A DNA stretch of 64,000 nt from Acetobacterium wieringae (GCF_026646375.1 NZ_JAIPPU010000002.1:1-64000), one strand, 5' to 3'; counted from the first letter of the stretch, positions 16,148-24,987 are shown. Notes: a model not told the origin generated them from the letters alone. A program made the numbers and translations.

Positions 16148-17752
16148 TCAGACACCCATCCGATTAATAATCGTGTCGAGATTTTCATCCAGTACGTTAA
16201 AATACCGCACCGCTGCTCCATAAATCTTCTGGAAAGCTGAAAGGTTGATTCCTTCTTCATTGAGAGAAACCCCGGAGACTGAGTCTCTGGCGTCGGAAAT
16301 GGTCTGGAACACATTGGTGGCAGTTTTAGAGAAATTAGTATATAACTCCACATCAGTCCCCACTTCACTGACCACACTGGTCATGTATTCATTAAAGGTA
16401 CCATTCAAAATGATATTGCCGTTACTGTCCTTAAAATCAATTTTACTGCTCATATTTTCAATCATTCGCAGTACATTATCAGCCCCAGCTGGCGTTGCTT
16501 CATAGCCAGTCGGAGTCGGATCAATTGCCGGATTACGGGTGGTATTAATATAAGATGGGTTACTGAGCCAAGCCGTTGACACCTGTATGTTTCGGGCAGT
16601 CAGATTTGCCGTCGAGGTACCAGAAGAGTCGGTAAAGAGATTCTTGGGATCGGTGCTATAATCATTGAGCACATAACCGCCTGATCCGTCCGATTCATAA
16701 ATTTCACTGTTTAATTTATTCATCGTTTCGGCAAACTGTTTGGCGAAAATGTCAATCTTTTCATTATAATAATAAATACCCTTGGCATCATTCTCCGTTG
16801 CACTGGCAAAACTGCCTTTACCGTTGATAATACTTAAATAACCTTCAAGCTTGCCGTCGTTGATTAGATTGTTGGTATCGTCTCGAAGATTACCGGCAGT
16901 ATCAACAACCGAGAGTTTCACGTCAAGGGGATCGCTTGTAGCATCTAGACTCATTTCAGCGTATTTATCATTATCGACAATTAGAATTGGTTCGCCACCG
17001 CTGGGGTTTTCAATGGTGATGCGATAATGCGGAATGGAGAGGTTCTCCGAAATCCGATCAGCGGGAGACATGCTTACTTTAACGTTGGAAACCTCTGAAA
17101 GCTTGTCAATCAACAAATTGCGCTGATCATACAGTTCATTGGGTGTATTGCCATAAATTTCTTCCCGTTGAATCTGTTCATTCAGCGCTGCAATATTTTT
17201 AACATAGGTATTAAATTCACTCTTAACGGTAACTTCGAGGTTTTCAGTTTGCTCGGTACGAATTTCATCCAATTGATTGGCATACATGTTAAGCATTTGG
17301 GTGACTTTTTCGGCAGCTGACCTCACCACTTGGGCAATGTCCGAGCTGGTTGGCGTTTGTGACAAGCTTTGAAGGTCATTAATATAGCTGGACAATTCTC
17401 CCTGTAGGGCTTCGGCCGAGGCTTCATCAAAGACATCTTCAAGATTACCAATGCCCTTAACCATGGTTTCATAGCGGTTGTTTTCGGAATTCTGATTGCG
17501 GTATCGGGCATCAATGTAAGGATCCCGCAGCTGGGTGGTACCTGTCGCTTTGGAGCCAAGTCCGGTAGAAACCACTGGTGTTGCATATTTTTCAACCTTT
17601 CCACTGGTGGTAACCGACACAATATCTACCCGTTGGCGGGTGTATCCTTCGGTATTAACATTGGAAATATTATTTCCCACGATATTAATGCTAGCCTGGC
17701 TAGTATCCATGGCCCGACTGGCTATGTTGTATGATACAAATGTTGCGGTCAT
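16148..17752 (-). CDS. flgK: flagellar hook-associated protein FlgK (HAP1)
   Basis: A 534-residue first junction protein between hook and filament. The N-terminal rod-type motif SINIVGNNISNVNTEGYTRQ is at about residues 20-39, and the C-terminal conserved helix follows NEEGINLSAFQKIYGAA. It is exported after the hook is complete and is bound by the chaperone FlgN, encoded directly upstream. Length and both conserved ends are normal for the family. Confidence 0.94.
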   Translation of the reverse strand: MTATFVSYNIASRAMDTSQASINIVGNNISNVNTEGYTRQRVDIVSVTTSGKVEKYATPVVSTGLGSKATGTTQLRDPYIDARYRNQNSENNRYETMVKGIGNLEDVFDEASAEALQGELSSYINDLQSLSQTPTSSDIAQVVRSAAEKVTQMLNMYANQLDEIRTEQTENLEVTVKSEFNTYVKNIAALNEQIQREEIYGNTPNELYDQRNLLIDKLSEVSNVKVSMSPADRISENLSIPHYRITIENPSGGEPILIVDNDKYAEMSLDATSDPLDVKLSVVDTAGNLRDDTNNLINDGKLEGYLSIINGKGSFASATENDAKGIYYYNEKIDIFAKQFAETMNKLNSEIYESDGSGGYVLNDYSTDPKNLFTDSSGTSTANLTARNIQVSTAWLSNPSYINTTRNPAIDPTPTGYEATPAGADNVLRMIENMSSKIDFKDSNGNIILNGTFNEYMTSVVSEVGTDVELYTNFSKTATNVFQTISDARDSVSGVSLNEEGINLSAFQKIYGAAVRYFNVLDENLDTIINRMGV

Positions 17753-17773
17753 ATCATTTCTCCTTAATCTATT

Positions 17774-18271
17774 TTAAACGCTCTTTTCGAAAGCGCTGGG
17801 AAGTTTGACACTACCCTCTTCTTTACCATCTTCTCCATACGTCATTTTATCCTGTTTTGCTTTAAACTGGGCAATATTTTTATTGACAGTATGCAGTTTT
17901 GTCTGGAGCAGAGTCTGACATTTATCTTTATAGAACTTAATTTCTTTGGCTGTTTCTTTAAATTCGGCCAGCAATTCTTCAAATCGTGTCTGTTCTTCTT
18001 CGGGTAGTTGCTTAATCACTTCGGAAATATTTTTACCACTGACACCCAGTTTTTCCATATAGGCGGTAATATCCTGATCAAATGTTTTAATTTGATACAA
18101 AAATAGCTGCTGATGATTAAGGTTATCGTTTAGCTCATCGATGCTATTGCTCTGAATCAGCATCAATTCGTCTTTGAGTTTGGGTATGGTATCCCGATGA
18201 AGCTTAATAACCCCGAAAAGATAGTTATAAAAACTATCGAGTGTTTCTTGATATTCTGTTGTTTCAAGCAT
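17774..18271 (-). CDS. flgN: FlgN-type flagellar export chaperone
   Basis: A 165-residue acidic, helical protein with heptad-like repeats, located between flgM and flgK exactly as flgN in other Firmicutes. FlgN binds the C-termini of FlgK and FlgL and brings them to the export apparatus. Primary sequence conservation in this family is weak, so the call is based mainly on order, length and predicted coiled-coil character. The C-terminal tail is less structured. Confidence 0.82.
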   Translation of the reverse strand: MLETTEYQETLDSFYNYLFGVIKLHRDTIPKLKDELMLIQSNSIDELNDNLNHQQLFLYQIKTFDQDITAYMEKLGVSGKNISEVIKQLPEEEQTRFEELLAEFKETAKEIKFYKDKCQTLLQTKLHTVNKNIAQFKAKQDKMTYGEDGKEEGSVKLPSAFEKSV

Positions 18272-18289
18272 ATTAAGCCTCCTCGAATC

Positions 18290-18322
18290 AAGTTCCCGAC
18301 TATTTCAATATGCCGGGAACTT
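18290..18322 (-). promoter_or_regulatory. hairpin between flgM and flgN
   Basis: A perfect 9-base stem AAGTTCCCG/CGGGAACTT with a 15-base loop overlaps the flgM stop codon and ends just before the GAGGAGG site of flgN. There is no T-run after it, so it is not a terminator. It may protect or uncouple the two cistrons. Confidence 0.5.
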
Positions 18323-18626
18323 ATTTTAAAATCGCATCGACCAGATCACTGGTAGATACATTATAGGTACCGTTTTGAACGGCCGCTTTAAGCTCACTTA
18401 AACGGTCTGAATCTTTGACGGTGACGTCATACAAAATGGCTGATTTTGCAGTGGCAACCCGACTGTCTTCAAACGATGCACTACGACTGGTGGAAATGTC
18501 GGTACTGTCTGTTTTAGCAATGGGATTTTTTTTGTTTTCAGAATTAACACGACGGGCTGATTCTGTGGCTGTATCCTGACCGATTTTGGATTGAACAACG
18601 GGATTATTGCCTATTGATATTTTCAT
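18321..18626 (-). CDS. flgM: anti-sigma-28 factor FlgM
   Basis: A 101-residue FlgM. The N-terminal half is polar and probably unstructured. The C-terminal half carries the sigma-28-binding helices (SRVATAKSAILYDV and DRLSELKAAVQNGTYNVSTSDLVDAIL). It holds SigD/FliA inactive until the hook is finished, then is exported. First gene of flgM-flgN-flgK-flgL-yviE, under a sigma-28 promoter, so it sits in the feedback loop it controls. Confidence 0.93.
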   Translation of the reverse strand: MKISIGNNPVVQSKIGQDTATESARRVNSENKKNPIAKTDSTDISTSRSASFEDSRVATAKSAILYDVTVKDSDRLSELKAAVQNGTYNVSTSDLVDAILK

Positions 18627-18702
18627 GACTTTACCTCCTCTATAGAATAATCTATTTTGTTAAATTTTGTCTGAATTTTGATGATATTTCTGCTTGTTAT
18701 AC

Positions 18703-18729
18703 TTATCGTCATTATAAAAGAAAACTTTA
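18703..18729 (-). promoter_or_regulatory. sigma-28 promoter of flgM operon
   Basis: On the minus strand TAAA, 15 bases, then GACGATAA, one mismatch from the GCCGATAA consensus. It lies 77 bases upstream of the flgM start codon. Confidence 0.88.
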
Positions 18730-18761
18730 GCAAAAGAAAGAAAATAATGATGGCGGGATGA

Positions 18762-18803
18762 AGAAAAAATCCAGACCGCCGCTTAAGTGATGGTGTCTGG
18801 ATT
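18762..18803 (-). terminator. intrinsic terminator downstream of cheW-cheB
   Basis: On the minus strand a 9-base stem AATCCAGAC/GTCTGGATT is followed by TTTTTTC. It lies about 110 bases after the cheB stop and just upstream of the flgM promoter, so it separates the two units. Between it and cheB are a G-rich hairpin (18812-18842) and a repeat copy (18875-18898). Confidence 0.8.
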
Positions 18804-18874
18804 CAGGAGATGTGGGGGGGGGCGATCAATGATCACCCCCACGAGATGATGGGTTACGTTGGTGTTTTTTGTTC

Positions 18875-18898
18875 GTAGGGGCGAACCGTGTTCGCCCG
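18875..18898 (+). repeat. GTAGGGGCGAA...CGCCCG palindromic intergenic repeat, copy 1
   Basis: A short inverted repeat GGGGCGAAC/GTTCGCCC with flanking GTA lies in the gap between cheB and flgM. A related copy in opposite orientation lies at 20751-20794, on the other side of the cheB-cheW pair. Such elements recur in many genomes as non-coding palindromic repeats. Confidence 0.55.
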
Positions 18899-18913
18899 TA
18901 ATCGATACCGGTC

Positions 18914-19945
18914 TTATATTGATAAGAATCGGATAATTTCGTCGGCAATGCGATCCAGAGGTAATTGTTTGTCAACCGCACCGATGTTGTATGCCACCAT
19001 CGGCATGCCGTAGACCACCGAGGATTTCTCGTCCTGACCGATAGTGTACGCCCCGGTTTTTTTCATCTTCAGCAGACCATTGGCGCCGTCCCGGCCCATG
19101 CCGGTGAGGATGACACCAACCGACTGTTTACCGGCCACAGCAGCCACGGAGTCGAAAAGAACATCAACCGAGGGACAATGTCCGCTGACTTTTTCTTCCT
19201 GGGTGCATTTAACAATATAACCGGTACCCCGTTTGGCCAGACGCATCTGGAAATTTCCGGGGGCGATCAGAACCCGGCCGGGTCTTAAGGCGTCGCCGTC
19301 CTCGGCCTCTTTAACTTCCAGTTCGCAGGTATTATTCAGACGCTCGGCATAGAGCTTGGTGAACACCGGGGGCATGTGCTGAACAATGATAATCGGAGGC
19401 ATATCTCGAGGCAGACCGGAGATTACCGTGTGGATCGCATCGGTTCCGCCAGTGGAGGCACCAATGGCAATGATCTTACTCATGGTGTCAATACCCTGAT
19501 TGGCCACCGGTCGGCTGGGTGTATAGTCGCTTTTGCGATTGCCGACCTTGGCGGTGGAGGCAATTTTTATTTTGATAATCAGTTCATTAACAAAAGATGC
19601 CATCCCCCCGGGGCGGGTGACATTGGGTTTGGTGACAAATTCCACGGCCCCGGCATCCAGAGCATCCAGAACATTTTTTGAAACCGAGCTGACGACAATG
19701 ACCGGCAAGGGATACTGAGGCATCAGTTTTTTCAAAAATTCAATGCCATTCATCTTTGGCATTTCAACATCCAGCGTCAAAACATCTGGTTTTAATTTGA
19801 TGATCAAATCTCTGGCCATATAAGGGTCAGTTGCGGTCCCAACGACTTCAATGTCAGGATCTTTCGATATTTCCCTTGATAAAGACTCACGAAAGACCAG
19901 GGAATCGTCTACGATCAGCACCTTAATTCTTTGCTTAAGTCTCAT
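18914..19945 (-). CDS. cheB: chemotaxis response regulator/protein-glutamate methylesterase CheB
   Basis: A 343-residue CheB. A receiver domain (acidic pair D13-D14, phospho-acceptor Asp59) is followed by a linker and the methylesterase domain with the catalytic Ser in IGASTGG, His in VQHMP and Asp in GMGRDGANG. It demethylates chemoreceptors and can deamidate glutamines. The ATG at 19945 has a GGAGG site 7 bases away and is preferred to the GTG before it. It follows cheW by 14 bases. Neither cheA nor cheR is adjacent, which is unusual for a cheB locus. Confidence 0.94.
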   Translation of the reverse strand: MRLKQRIKVLIVDDSLVFRESLSREISKDPDIEVVGTATDPYMARDLIIKLKPDVLTLDVEMPKMNGIEFLKKLMPQYPLPVIVVSSVSKNVLDALDAGAVEFVTKPNVTRPGGMASFVNELIIKIKIASTAKVGNRKSDYTPSRPVANQGIDTMSKIIAIGASTGGTDAIHTVISGLPRDMPPIIIVQHMPPVFTKLYAERLNNTCELEVKEAEDGDALRPGRVLIAPGNFQMRLAKRGTGYIVKCTQEEKVSGHCPSVDVLFDSVAAVAGKQSVGVILTGMGRDGANGLLKMKKTGAYTIGQDEKSSVVYGMPMVAYNIGAVDKQLPLDRIADEIIRFLSI

Positions 19946-19959
19946 CACGGATCCTCCAC

Positions 19960-20463
19960 TTATTTTTCTTCGAGCAATTCTTCAATCACTTCGATTTCTT
20001 CATTTTTAAGCAACCGTTCACAGTCCAACAACAATTGAACCTTGCCGCCAGCTTTTCCGATTCCCTTCATAAAGCGATTTTCAAACCCTGTTTTATTAGA
20101 CGGCGGTGGCGCAATTTCTTCATCGTCAATGGTCAGTACTTCTTCCACGTTATCGACAATCAGTCCCACCGAAACCGCTTCAATATCAATAACCACAATA
20201 CAGGTACGGTCATTATAATCCACCGGTTCTTTTCCAAACTGCAGCCGCACATCAAGCACCGGAATAATTTTCCCGCGCAGATTGATGATCCCTTTAATAT
20301 AGGTTGGTACTTCAGGCACCTTAGTTATTGACTGCATTCCAATAATTTCAGTTACATATTTTATTTCAATGCCAAATACTTCATCTTCTAAGGAAAAGGT
20401 TAGAAATCGACCGTGCTGAGTATCTTCTTCCAGATTGTAATTATCTACAACATTTTCTGCCAT
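19960..20463 (-). CDS. cheW: chemotaxis adaptor protein CheW
   Basis: A 167-residue CheW domain protein. FLTFSLEDEVFGIEIKYVTEIIG, IKGIINLRGKIIPVLDVRLQFG and the VGLIVDNVEEVL strand are the usual conserved blocks. CheW links chemoreceptors to the CheA kinase. The frame is open to 20538, but the ATG at 20463 with GAAGAGGAG upstream is the evident start. A TATAAT -10 at 20509-20514 on the minus strand suggests a separate promoter for cheW-cheB. Confidence 0.92.
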   Translation of the reverse strand: MAENVVDNYNLEEDTQHGRFLTFSLEDEVFGIEIKYVTEIIGMQSITKVPEVPTYIKGIINLRGKIIPVLDVRLQFGKEPVDYNDRTCIVVIDIEAVSVGLIVDNVEEVLTIDDEEIAPPPSNKTGFENRFMKGIGKAGGKVQLLLDCERLLKNEEIEVIEELLEEK

Positions 20464-20636
20464 TATAAATCTCCTCTTCAAATATTTTTTAAAGTTATCA
20501 TTGTAACCATTATACTTGAAACGCTTAAAAAGGTACACCCTAATTTACTCGTCTCTTTTATAAATTTCTTGTTCTTTTTTTACCCTGATTAATGCCGTTT
20601 AAACTTATTGTGAATGAAGCTGTGAATTTATATTCA

Positions 20637-20667
20637 AGAAAAAAATGTTGGGCACAAGGTGCTCAAC
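20637..20667 (-). terminator. intrinsic terminator after cheD
   Basis: On the minus strand the stem GTTGAGCAC/GTGCCCAAC (one mismatch, 3-base loop) is followed by ATTTTTTT. It ends the long flagellar operon after cheD. The remaining gap between cheD and cheW (20464-20824) holds the repeat copy at 20751-20794 and the cheW promoter region, and no gene. Confidence 0.78.
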
Positions 20668-20750
20668 AAATAATTGGTTATTTTAATTTAAAACCATATT
20701 AATAACTCAACGAACCTTTGATTAAACAGATCGAATTATTCAGGTCGTGT

Positions 20751-20794
20751 GCGGGCGAGAATTTGACCCTTTGATCATCACGATTCGCCCCTAC
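20751..20794 (-). repeat. GTAGGGGCGAA...CGCCCG palindromic intergenic repeat, copy 2
   Basis: Read on the minus strand this copy begins GTAGGGGCGAA and ends TCGCCCGC, like the copy at 18875-18898, but with about 20 extra bases between the arms. It lies between cheD and its terminator. Confidence 0.5.
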
Positions 20795-20824
20795 AAAACA
20801 ATACTATATTCAGCTGAGCGAGCT

Positions 20825-21313
20825 TTAAAACTCCTCAATCCGACGATTCAGAGACTGTATCTTCATAATGCCTGTAGCCAGATCAAAATATTGAGTTCGT
20901 CCAAAATTAAGTCCGGTATCTTCGGCCAGAATGGGAATCCGTAGTTGACTCAATACCTGCTTGACACAAAGAATATTGCGTTCCCCAATGGCTCCCAGCT
21001 TACTGCCGGGCTGAACCTCAAACATTTGGGCGCCACCGGCAATTTTCGCAACGATGCGGTTATTGCCGCATCCGGCTCGTTTCATTTCATCAACCAGATC
21101 CACAATGGCAGTATCCGCAAATTTTTTGCGATTGATGTCCTTGTTCGAAAAATTGGTGCTGTCTGGCAGCATAATATGAGATAAACCGCCAACCTTTGTG
21201 ACTTTATCGTACAAACAAACGCCCACACAGGAACCCAAAGCATAGGTGACCAATACCTCCGGGCCCTTGGCTAATTTATAATCCGATATCCCAATTACAA
21301 TTGCCTGACTCAT
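20825..21313 (-). CDS. cheD: chemoreceptor glutamine deamidase CheD
   Basis: A 162-residue CheD. Residues Thr23, Cys29 and His46 match the catalytic triad of the family (TYALGSC ... LSHIMLP). It deamidates receptor glutamines and also binds CheC to stimulate its phosphatase activity. It overlaps cheC by 4 bases, the standard cheC-cheD pairing. It is the last gene before a terminator. Confidence 0.94.
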   Translation of the reverse strand: MSQAIVIGISDYKLAKGPEVLVTYALGSCVGVCLYDKVTKVGGLSHIMLPDSTNFSNKDINRKKFADTAIVDLVDEMKRAGCGNNRIVAKIAGGAQMFEVQPGSKLGAIGERNILCVKQVLSQLRIPILAEDTGLNFGRTQYFDLATGIMKIQSLNRRIEEF

Positions 21314-21927
21314 ATTTCCAGCCCTAGTTTTTGCATAATCGTTTTTAATGTATTGATTTCGGCAAACATAATCATGTTGCTCTTTAAATCGTTGGTTTCG
21401 CCCAGAAAATTTTCTTCAATAAACATTAATTTGTCACCAATTGCTCCAAACTCAATAATCGGAACACTCATCAGAGCCCCGACCATGTCAATGGCCACAT
21501 AGGGAACGGATACCTCGATTGTCAGTCCAGTTAACGCCGAAATGGCATTGACATAAGAAGATGCCAGAATATTTCCAATTTCTTTGATGCCGGAAATTTT
21601 CATTTCGCTGAGTCCTTCTTCGCCATCATCTTCACCAACCAGAATGTCCATAATGCTTTTGGCATCTTCCACGTTGAGTAAAAACATAATCATCCCATGC
21701 GCATCGCCGCTGAAATTAACCAACACCGCCACGGTCATGGTTTCGGCACCACCCAGATTGGCAACCGCCTCGTCAAAGCCGGTAATCCGAACCGAGGGAA
21801 CACTCATATCCACCTTTTCGTCTAAGATTGTGGCCAGTGCGGTAGCCGCATTGCCAGCCCCGATATTACCGATCTCCCGGAGCATATCAATTTGCATTTC
21901 ATTTAGTTCATCATAGTTCTCGAACAA
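21310..21927 (-). CDS. cheC: CheY-P phosphatase CheC
   Basis: A 205-residue CheC with both phosphatase motifs of the D/S-xxx-E-xx-N type: Asp14/Glu18/Asn21 in the first repeat and SGIKEIGN in the second. The start is a TTG at 21927 with an AGAGG site 7 bases upstream; no in-frame ATG is as well placed. It dephosphorylates CheY and is controlled by CheD. FliY in this window has the same motif pair, giving two CheY-P phosphatases. Confidence 0.93.
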   Translation of the reverse strand: MFENYDELNEMQIDMLREIGNIGAGNAATALATILDEKVDMSVPSVRITGFDEAVANLGGAETMTVAVLVNFSGDAHGMIMFLLNVEDAKSIMDILVGEDDGEEGLSEMKISGIKEIGNILASSYVNAISALTGLTIEVSVPYVAIDMVGALMSVPIIEFGAIGDKLMFIEENFLGETNDLKSNMIMFAEINTLKTIMQKLGLEI

Positions 21928-21962
21928 ATTTTTACCTCTTTCCCCTCAATCATATTTCCTTA

Positions 21963-23402
21963 CTACAGCATCCCGTTTATGATCATATCGTTGTCCCAAT
22001 ATATTTTGCAGTGTTCCAGGCTGTCAAACTCAAACGAAAAGGGCATATCACCAAAGAAAATCCGGGTTCCCCGGTAGAGTTTTCGCTTGGCTGAAACCGA
22101 TCCGTAATAATTGATACTGGCCTTTTTTTCGACATAAATAATGGCATTCTCTATTTCCTCAATTTCTTTTTTAAGGGTCAGTACCTGTCGATCAATCTGT
22201 TTTTTCAGGGTGGCGATCTGTTCCATAGCGGGGCTGTCGTGTTTACGACTGAGCATGTCCTTCTTTTCCTGAGCCAGCAACAGCGCCGTTACCTGCGCTT
22301 CTTTTTCGCTACTATCCGCCAGCTGCTGCCGGACCTCTGCCGCTTTTACGCATAATCGGTCAATTTCAGCCTGATCAATGATTTTTTCTCCCATAATCCG
22401 AATAATCGTGGGATATTCCCGATCATTGCCAATAGTTCGAGCGACCAGCTCGCCCAGCAATTGTATTTCACCGCCCACCACCAGTTCTTTACTACCAGAT
22501 AGATAGATATTACCATTGCAGGTGATTTTGCCATCAATAATATAATCCACGGTAATATCACCGTCAACGTGCAAAACAGCATTTTCGATGTAATTACAAC
22601 GAAGATCCTGACCGACGATCACATCTCCAGAGTTCCCCCCATAGATCCCTTTGGCAATAACCACGTTCCCGGCAGCCTCGATTTTAGCATCTTCAACGAC
22701 CCCTTTAATAATTAGATTACCCCCAGCTTTCACCGAAAAGCCGCTGCTGACATCACCATCAATCGTCACGTCTCCGGGAAAATTAATATTACCGGTTGAA
22801 AAGTCGATATTCTTGCGAATGTGCATCATCTCTTCAATATTAATGGTATTAACAAATTTGATAATACCATCACAGTCTGCCAGAAGTTTGGATTCATCAG
22901 CCGTCAGGCTGGTATTTTTGCCAGCTGGTATCTGGGGCTTTCTTCCTTTGTGGGCCGGAATCACCTGGCCATAAAGGTCTATCCCGTCAATTCCTGGAGT
23001 TTCTTTGGTAATCTCGCATAAAACCTGACCCTTCTTAACCATCTGAAAATAATCAAGATTTTTGTAATCGATGGTTTCATGTCCGCTGTATTCCGGTTTA
23101 TAGTCAGCATCTTTTTTTACCAGTAAATTGACTTCCCCATCGTTACCATCAATCGGGTCAGTCGCTTCGGCTACCTTGATCCGGATCTTGTAAATCGGTC
23201 GCTGAGCCAGCTTTTCAACCGCACTTTCAATAATCCCGTGGATAATCTGGTTCTCTGCCAGAGCGGCCAGCAGCTCTTCTTTGGTAAAAATGGTGCTGCC
23301 TTCTTCCTGTTTCTCCAGTTTGATAAAAGCCTGCTTTTTATCATCACTGATACTAACTTCAATCAAAGCTGCATGTTCTGTTTTGGCATTCTCCTCACAC
23401 AT
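21963..23402 (-). CDS. fapA: FapA family (DUF342) flagellar assembly protein
   Basis: A 479-residue FapA/DUF342 protein. It has an N-terminal region, then a central beta-helix of polar repeats (about residues 190-330, many G-N-V-x-I units) and a C-terminal coiled coil rich in Lys and Glu. Proteins of this family occur in flagellar and chemotaxis clusters and help in flagellar assembly or placement in some bacteria. Here it lies between the rod-type genes and cheC. Its exact role is not established. Confidence 0.85.
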   Translation of the reverse strand: MCEENAKTEHAALIEVSISDDKKQAFIKLEKQEEGSTIFTKEELLAALAENQIIHGIIESAVEKLAQRPIYKIRIKVAEATDPIDGNDGEVNLLVKKDADYKPEYSGHETIDYKNLDYFQMVKKGQVLCEITKETPGIDGIDLYGQVIPAHKGRKPQIPAGKNTSLTADESKLLADCDGIIKFVNTINIEEMMHIRKNIDFSTGNINFPGDVTIDGDVSSGFSVKAGGNLIIKGVVEDAKIEAAGNVVIAKGIYGGNSGDVIVGQDLRCNYIENAVLHVDGDITVDYIIDGKITCNGNIYLSGSKELVVGGEIQLLGELVARTIGNDREYPTIIRIMGEKIIDQAEIDRLCVKAAEVRQQLADSSEKEAQVTALLLAQEKKDMLSRKHDSPAMEQIATLKKQIDRQVLTLKKEIEEIENAIIYVEKKASINYYGSVSAKRKLYRGTRIFFGDMPFSFEFDSLEHCKIYWDNDMIINGML

Positions 23403-23446
23403 AATCCATCCCCTTTTCCCTACGCTTTTTCTTTATTCCATCCTAT

Positions 23447-24148
23447 TTATCTCAGTTGATTTACCGTCTTTTCCATTTCATCGGCGGATTGAACGACTCG
23501 TGAATTAAATGAAAAGGCACTGTTGGCCTGTAGCACTTTTACCATCTCCGTAGCGGAATCGGTAGCCGATGATTCGATATAACCTTCACGAATAATACTG
23601 ACCGTATCCACCTGTGCCGGCCCCGATACATTCGTTTGCGCAAACTGGTTCCCTCCCAGTAACTCGAGTCCATACCGGTTTGGAAAGGAAAAAACGCCAA
23701 TTAATTCACTGTCATAACCGTCAGTTACATTTAGTGGATTACCATCCTTGCCTAAAACATAATTTCCAATTGCATCGACTAAAAATCGTTGATCCCCCTC
23801 AACACTGATATGAAAAACACCATCTCTGGTGTAAGTTATCGTGTTTGTGGTTTTGTTCAAAACCCCGAAAAAGCCGTCGCCTTCAATCGCACAATCCAGA
23901 TCCCGTCCGGTTGGTTCAAGTTCGCCAGACGAAAAGTCGATGCCTATTTTTTGAACCTTTGATCCGCTCCCGGTACTGATTTGTGCGCCTGACCCACCAT
24001 CAATATTCTGGTATAATAACGATGCAAACGCTGTAACCTGGGGTTTAAACCCGATCGTATTGATATTCGACACATTGTTACTGATAATATTAAGCGCATT
24101 CTGCTGACTGACCATACCCGTTTTGGCTGCATAAAATCCTCGTATCAT
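23447..24148 (-). CDS. flgG: flagellar basal-body rod/hook protein, FlgG family (second copy)
   Basis: A protein of about 233 residues from the ATG at 24148. That ATG is 9 bases after AGGAGG and gives the canonical MIRGFYAAKTGM start; the frame is open to 24214. The N-terminal rod signature NALNIISNNVSNINTIGFK and the C-terminal SATDSATEMVKVLQANSAFSFNSR are those of the FlgF/FlgG/FlgE family. It corresponds to the flhP position of Bacillus subtilis. The distal rod FlgG is the better guess for this copy; the pair cannot be separated with certainty. Confidence 0.82.
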   Translation of the reverse strand: MIRGFYAAKTGMVSQQNALNIISNNVSNINTIGFKPQVTAFASLLYQNIDGGSGAQISTGSGSKVQKIGIDFSSGELEPTGRDLDCAIEGDGFFGVLNKTTNTITYTRDGVFHISVEGDQRFLVDAIGNYVLGKDGNPLNVTDGYDSELIGVFSFPNRYGLELLGGNQFAQTNVSGPAQVDTVSIIREGYIESSATDSATEMVKVLQANSAFSFNSRVVQSADEMEKTVNQLR

Positions 24149-24225
24149 AATCATGCTCCTCCTGTAATTTATGAAAACTTCATCGAGTCGTTGATACTTT
24201 CTTCTTGGACTCAAAGAATTATTCT

Positions 24226-24987
24226 CTATCCAACTCTCCCAATTGTATTTGACGCAATTTCACTGATCTTGTCAAAGATCTTTAGCATTTGTGAGCATGA
24301 AGTGAAATTATTCTGTTTAGCAATCAGATCAGTCATTTCTTTACTCATATCCACATTTGACTCTTCAGTATACCCCTGATAAACCGTAAAAGTCAGTGCC
24401 GGTGCTGCCTGAAAACCGTTAGCTGCCTGATAAAACCCTTCGCCAACTGGCATCAGATCCTGTTCGTTTGCCACCGTCGCAATATTTATCCGGGCGACTT
24501 CCGCCCCATTTTGGATAATTGCACCATCTGCCTCCACATCAAAATCACTACCAGCCAATTGAATCGGCTGTCCGGCAGGATTTAAGACCTGGCCAACCCC
24601 TGGCAATACCAGAAAGCCCTGAGCATCCAACTCAAATTGACCATTGCGGGTCAGCACTTGACCAAAATTGGCATTTTGGATGACAAAAAAGCCCGGCCCC
24701 TGAATCGCCATGTCGACACTACGATCCGTTTTTACAAAGCCACCCTGTGTAAAATCGATGAACTGTTCGGCATTCACCGTAATATAAGCCCCAGGACCGA
24801 TATCCGCCTGGGCAATATTCGGATCGGTACTCATCCGCGAGGCCATATACTCTGCAAAACTTGACTGTACTGTTATTTGATTTTTATATCCCGCAGTAAT
24901 GACATTTGCGACGTTTTGTGACAATACATTAATAGCCCGTTGGCCGGACAACATCCCCGCTGCAGCTGAATAAGATCCTCTGTCCAT
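24226..24987 (-). CDS. flgF: flagellar basal-body rod protein, FlgF/FlgG family (first copy)
   Basis: A 253-residue rod protein that begins MDRGSYSAAAGMLSGQ and has the family motif INVLSQNVANVITAGYK near the N-terminus. The C-terminal conserved part includes SNVDMSKEMTDLIAKQNNF. It corresponds to flhO of Bacillus subtilis, next to sigD. The two adjacent rod genes are paralogues but clearly divergent. Typical motif TEGYK is replaced by ITAGYK here. It is preceded by an AGGAGG site. Confidence 0.82.
   Translation of the reverse strand: MDRGSYSAAAGMLSGQRAINVLSQNVANVITAGYKNQITVQSSFAEYMASRMSTDPNIAQADIGPGAYITVNAEQFIDFTQGGFVKTDRSVDMAIQGPGFFVIQNANFGQVLTRNGQFELDAQGFLVLPGVGQVLNPAGQPIQLAGSDFDVEADGAIIQNGAEVARINIATVANEQDLMPVGEGFYQAANGFQAAPALTFTVYQGYTEESNVDMSKEMTDLIAKQNNFTSCSQMLKIFDKISEIASNTIGRVG

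Noticed and set aside
18812-18842. G-rich hairpin GTGGGGG/CCCCCAC as terminator of cheB
   Set aside because: No T-run follows on the minus strand; the better terminator is at 18762-18803. The G-run may be only a structured spacer.
20580-20635. Possible sigma-28 site before cheW
   Set aside because: Spacing and core (CACAATAA) fit poorly; no GATAA core at the right distance.
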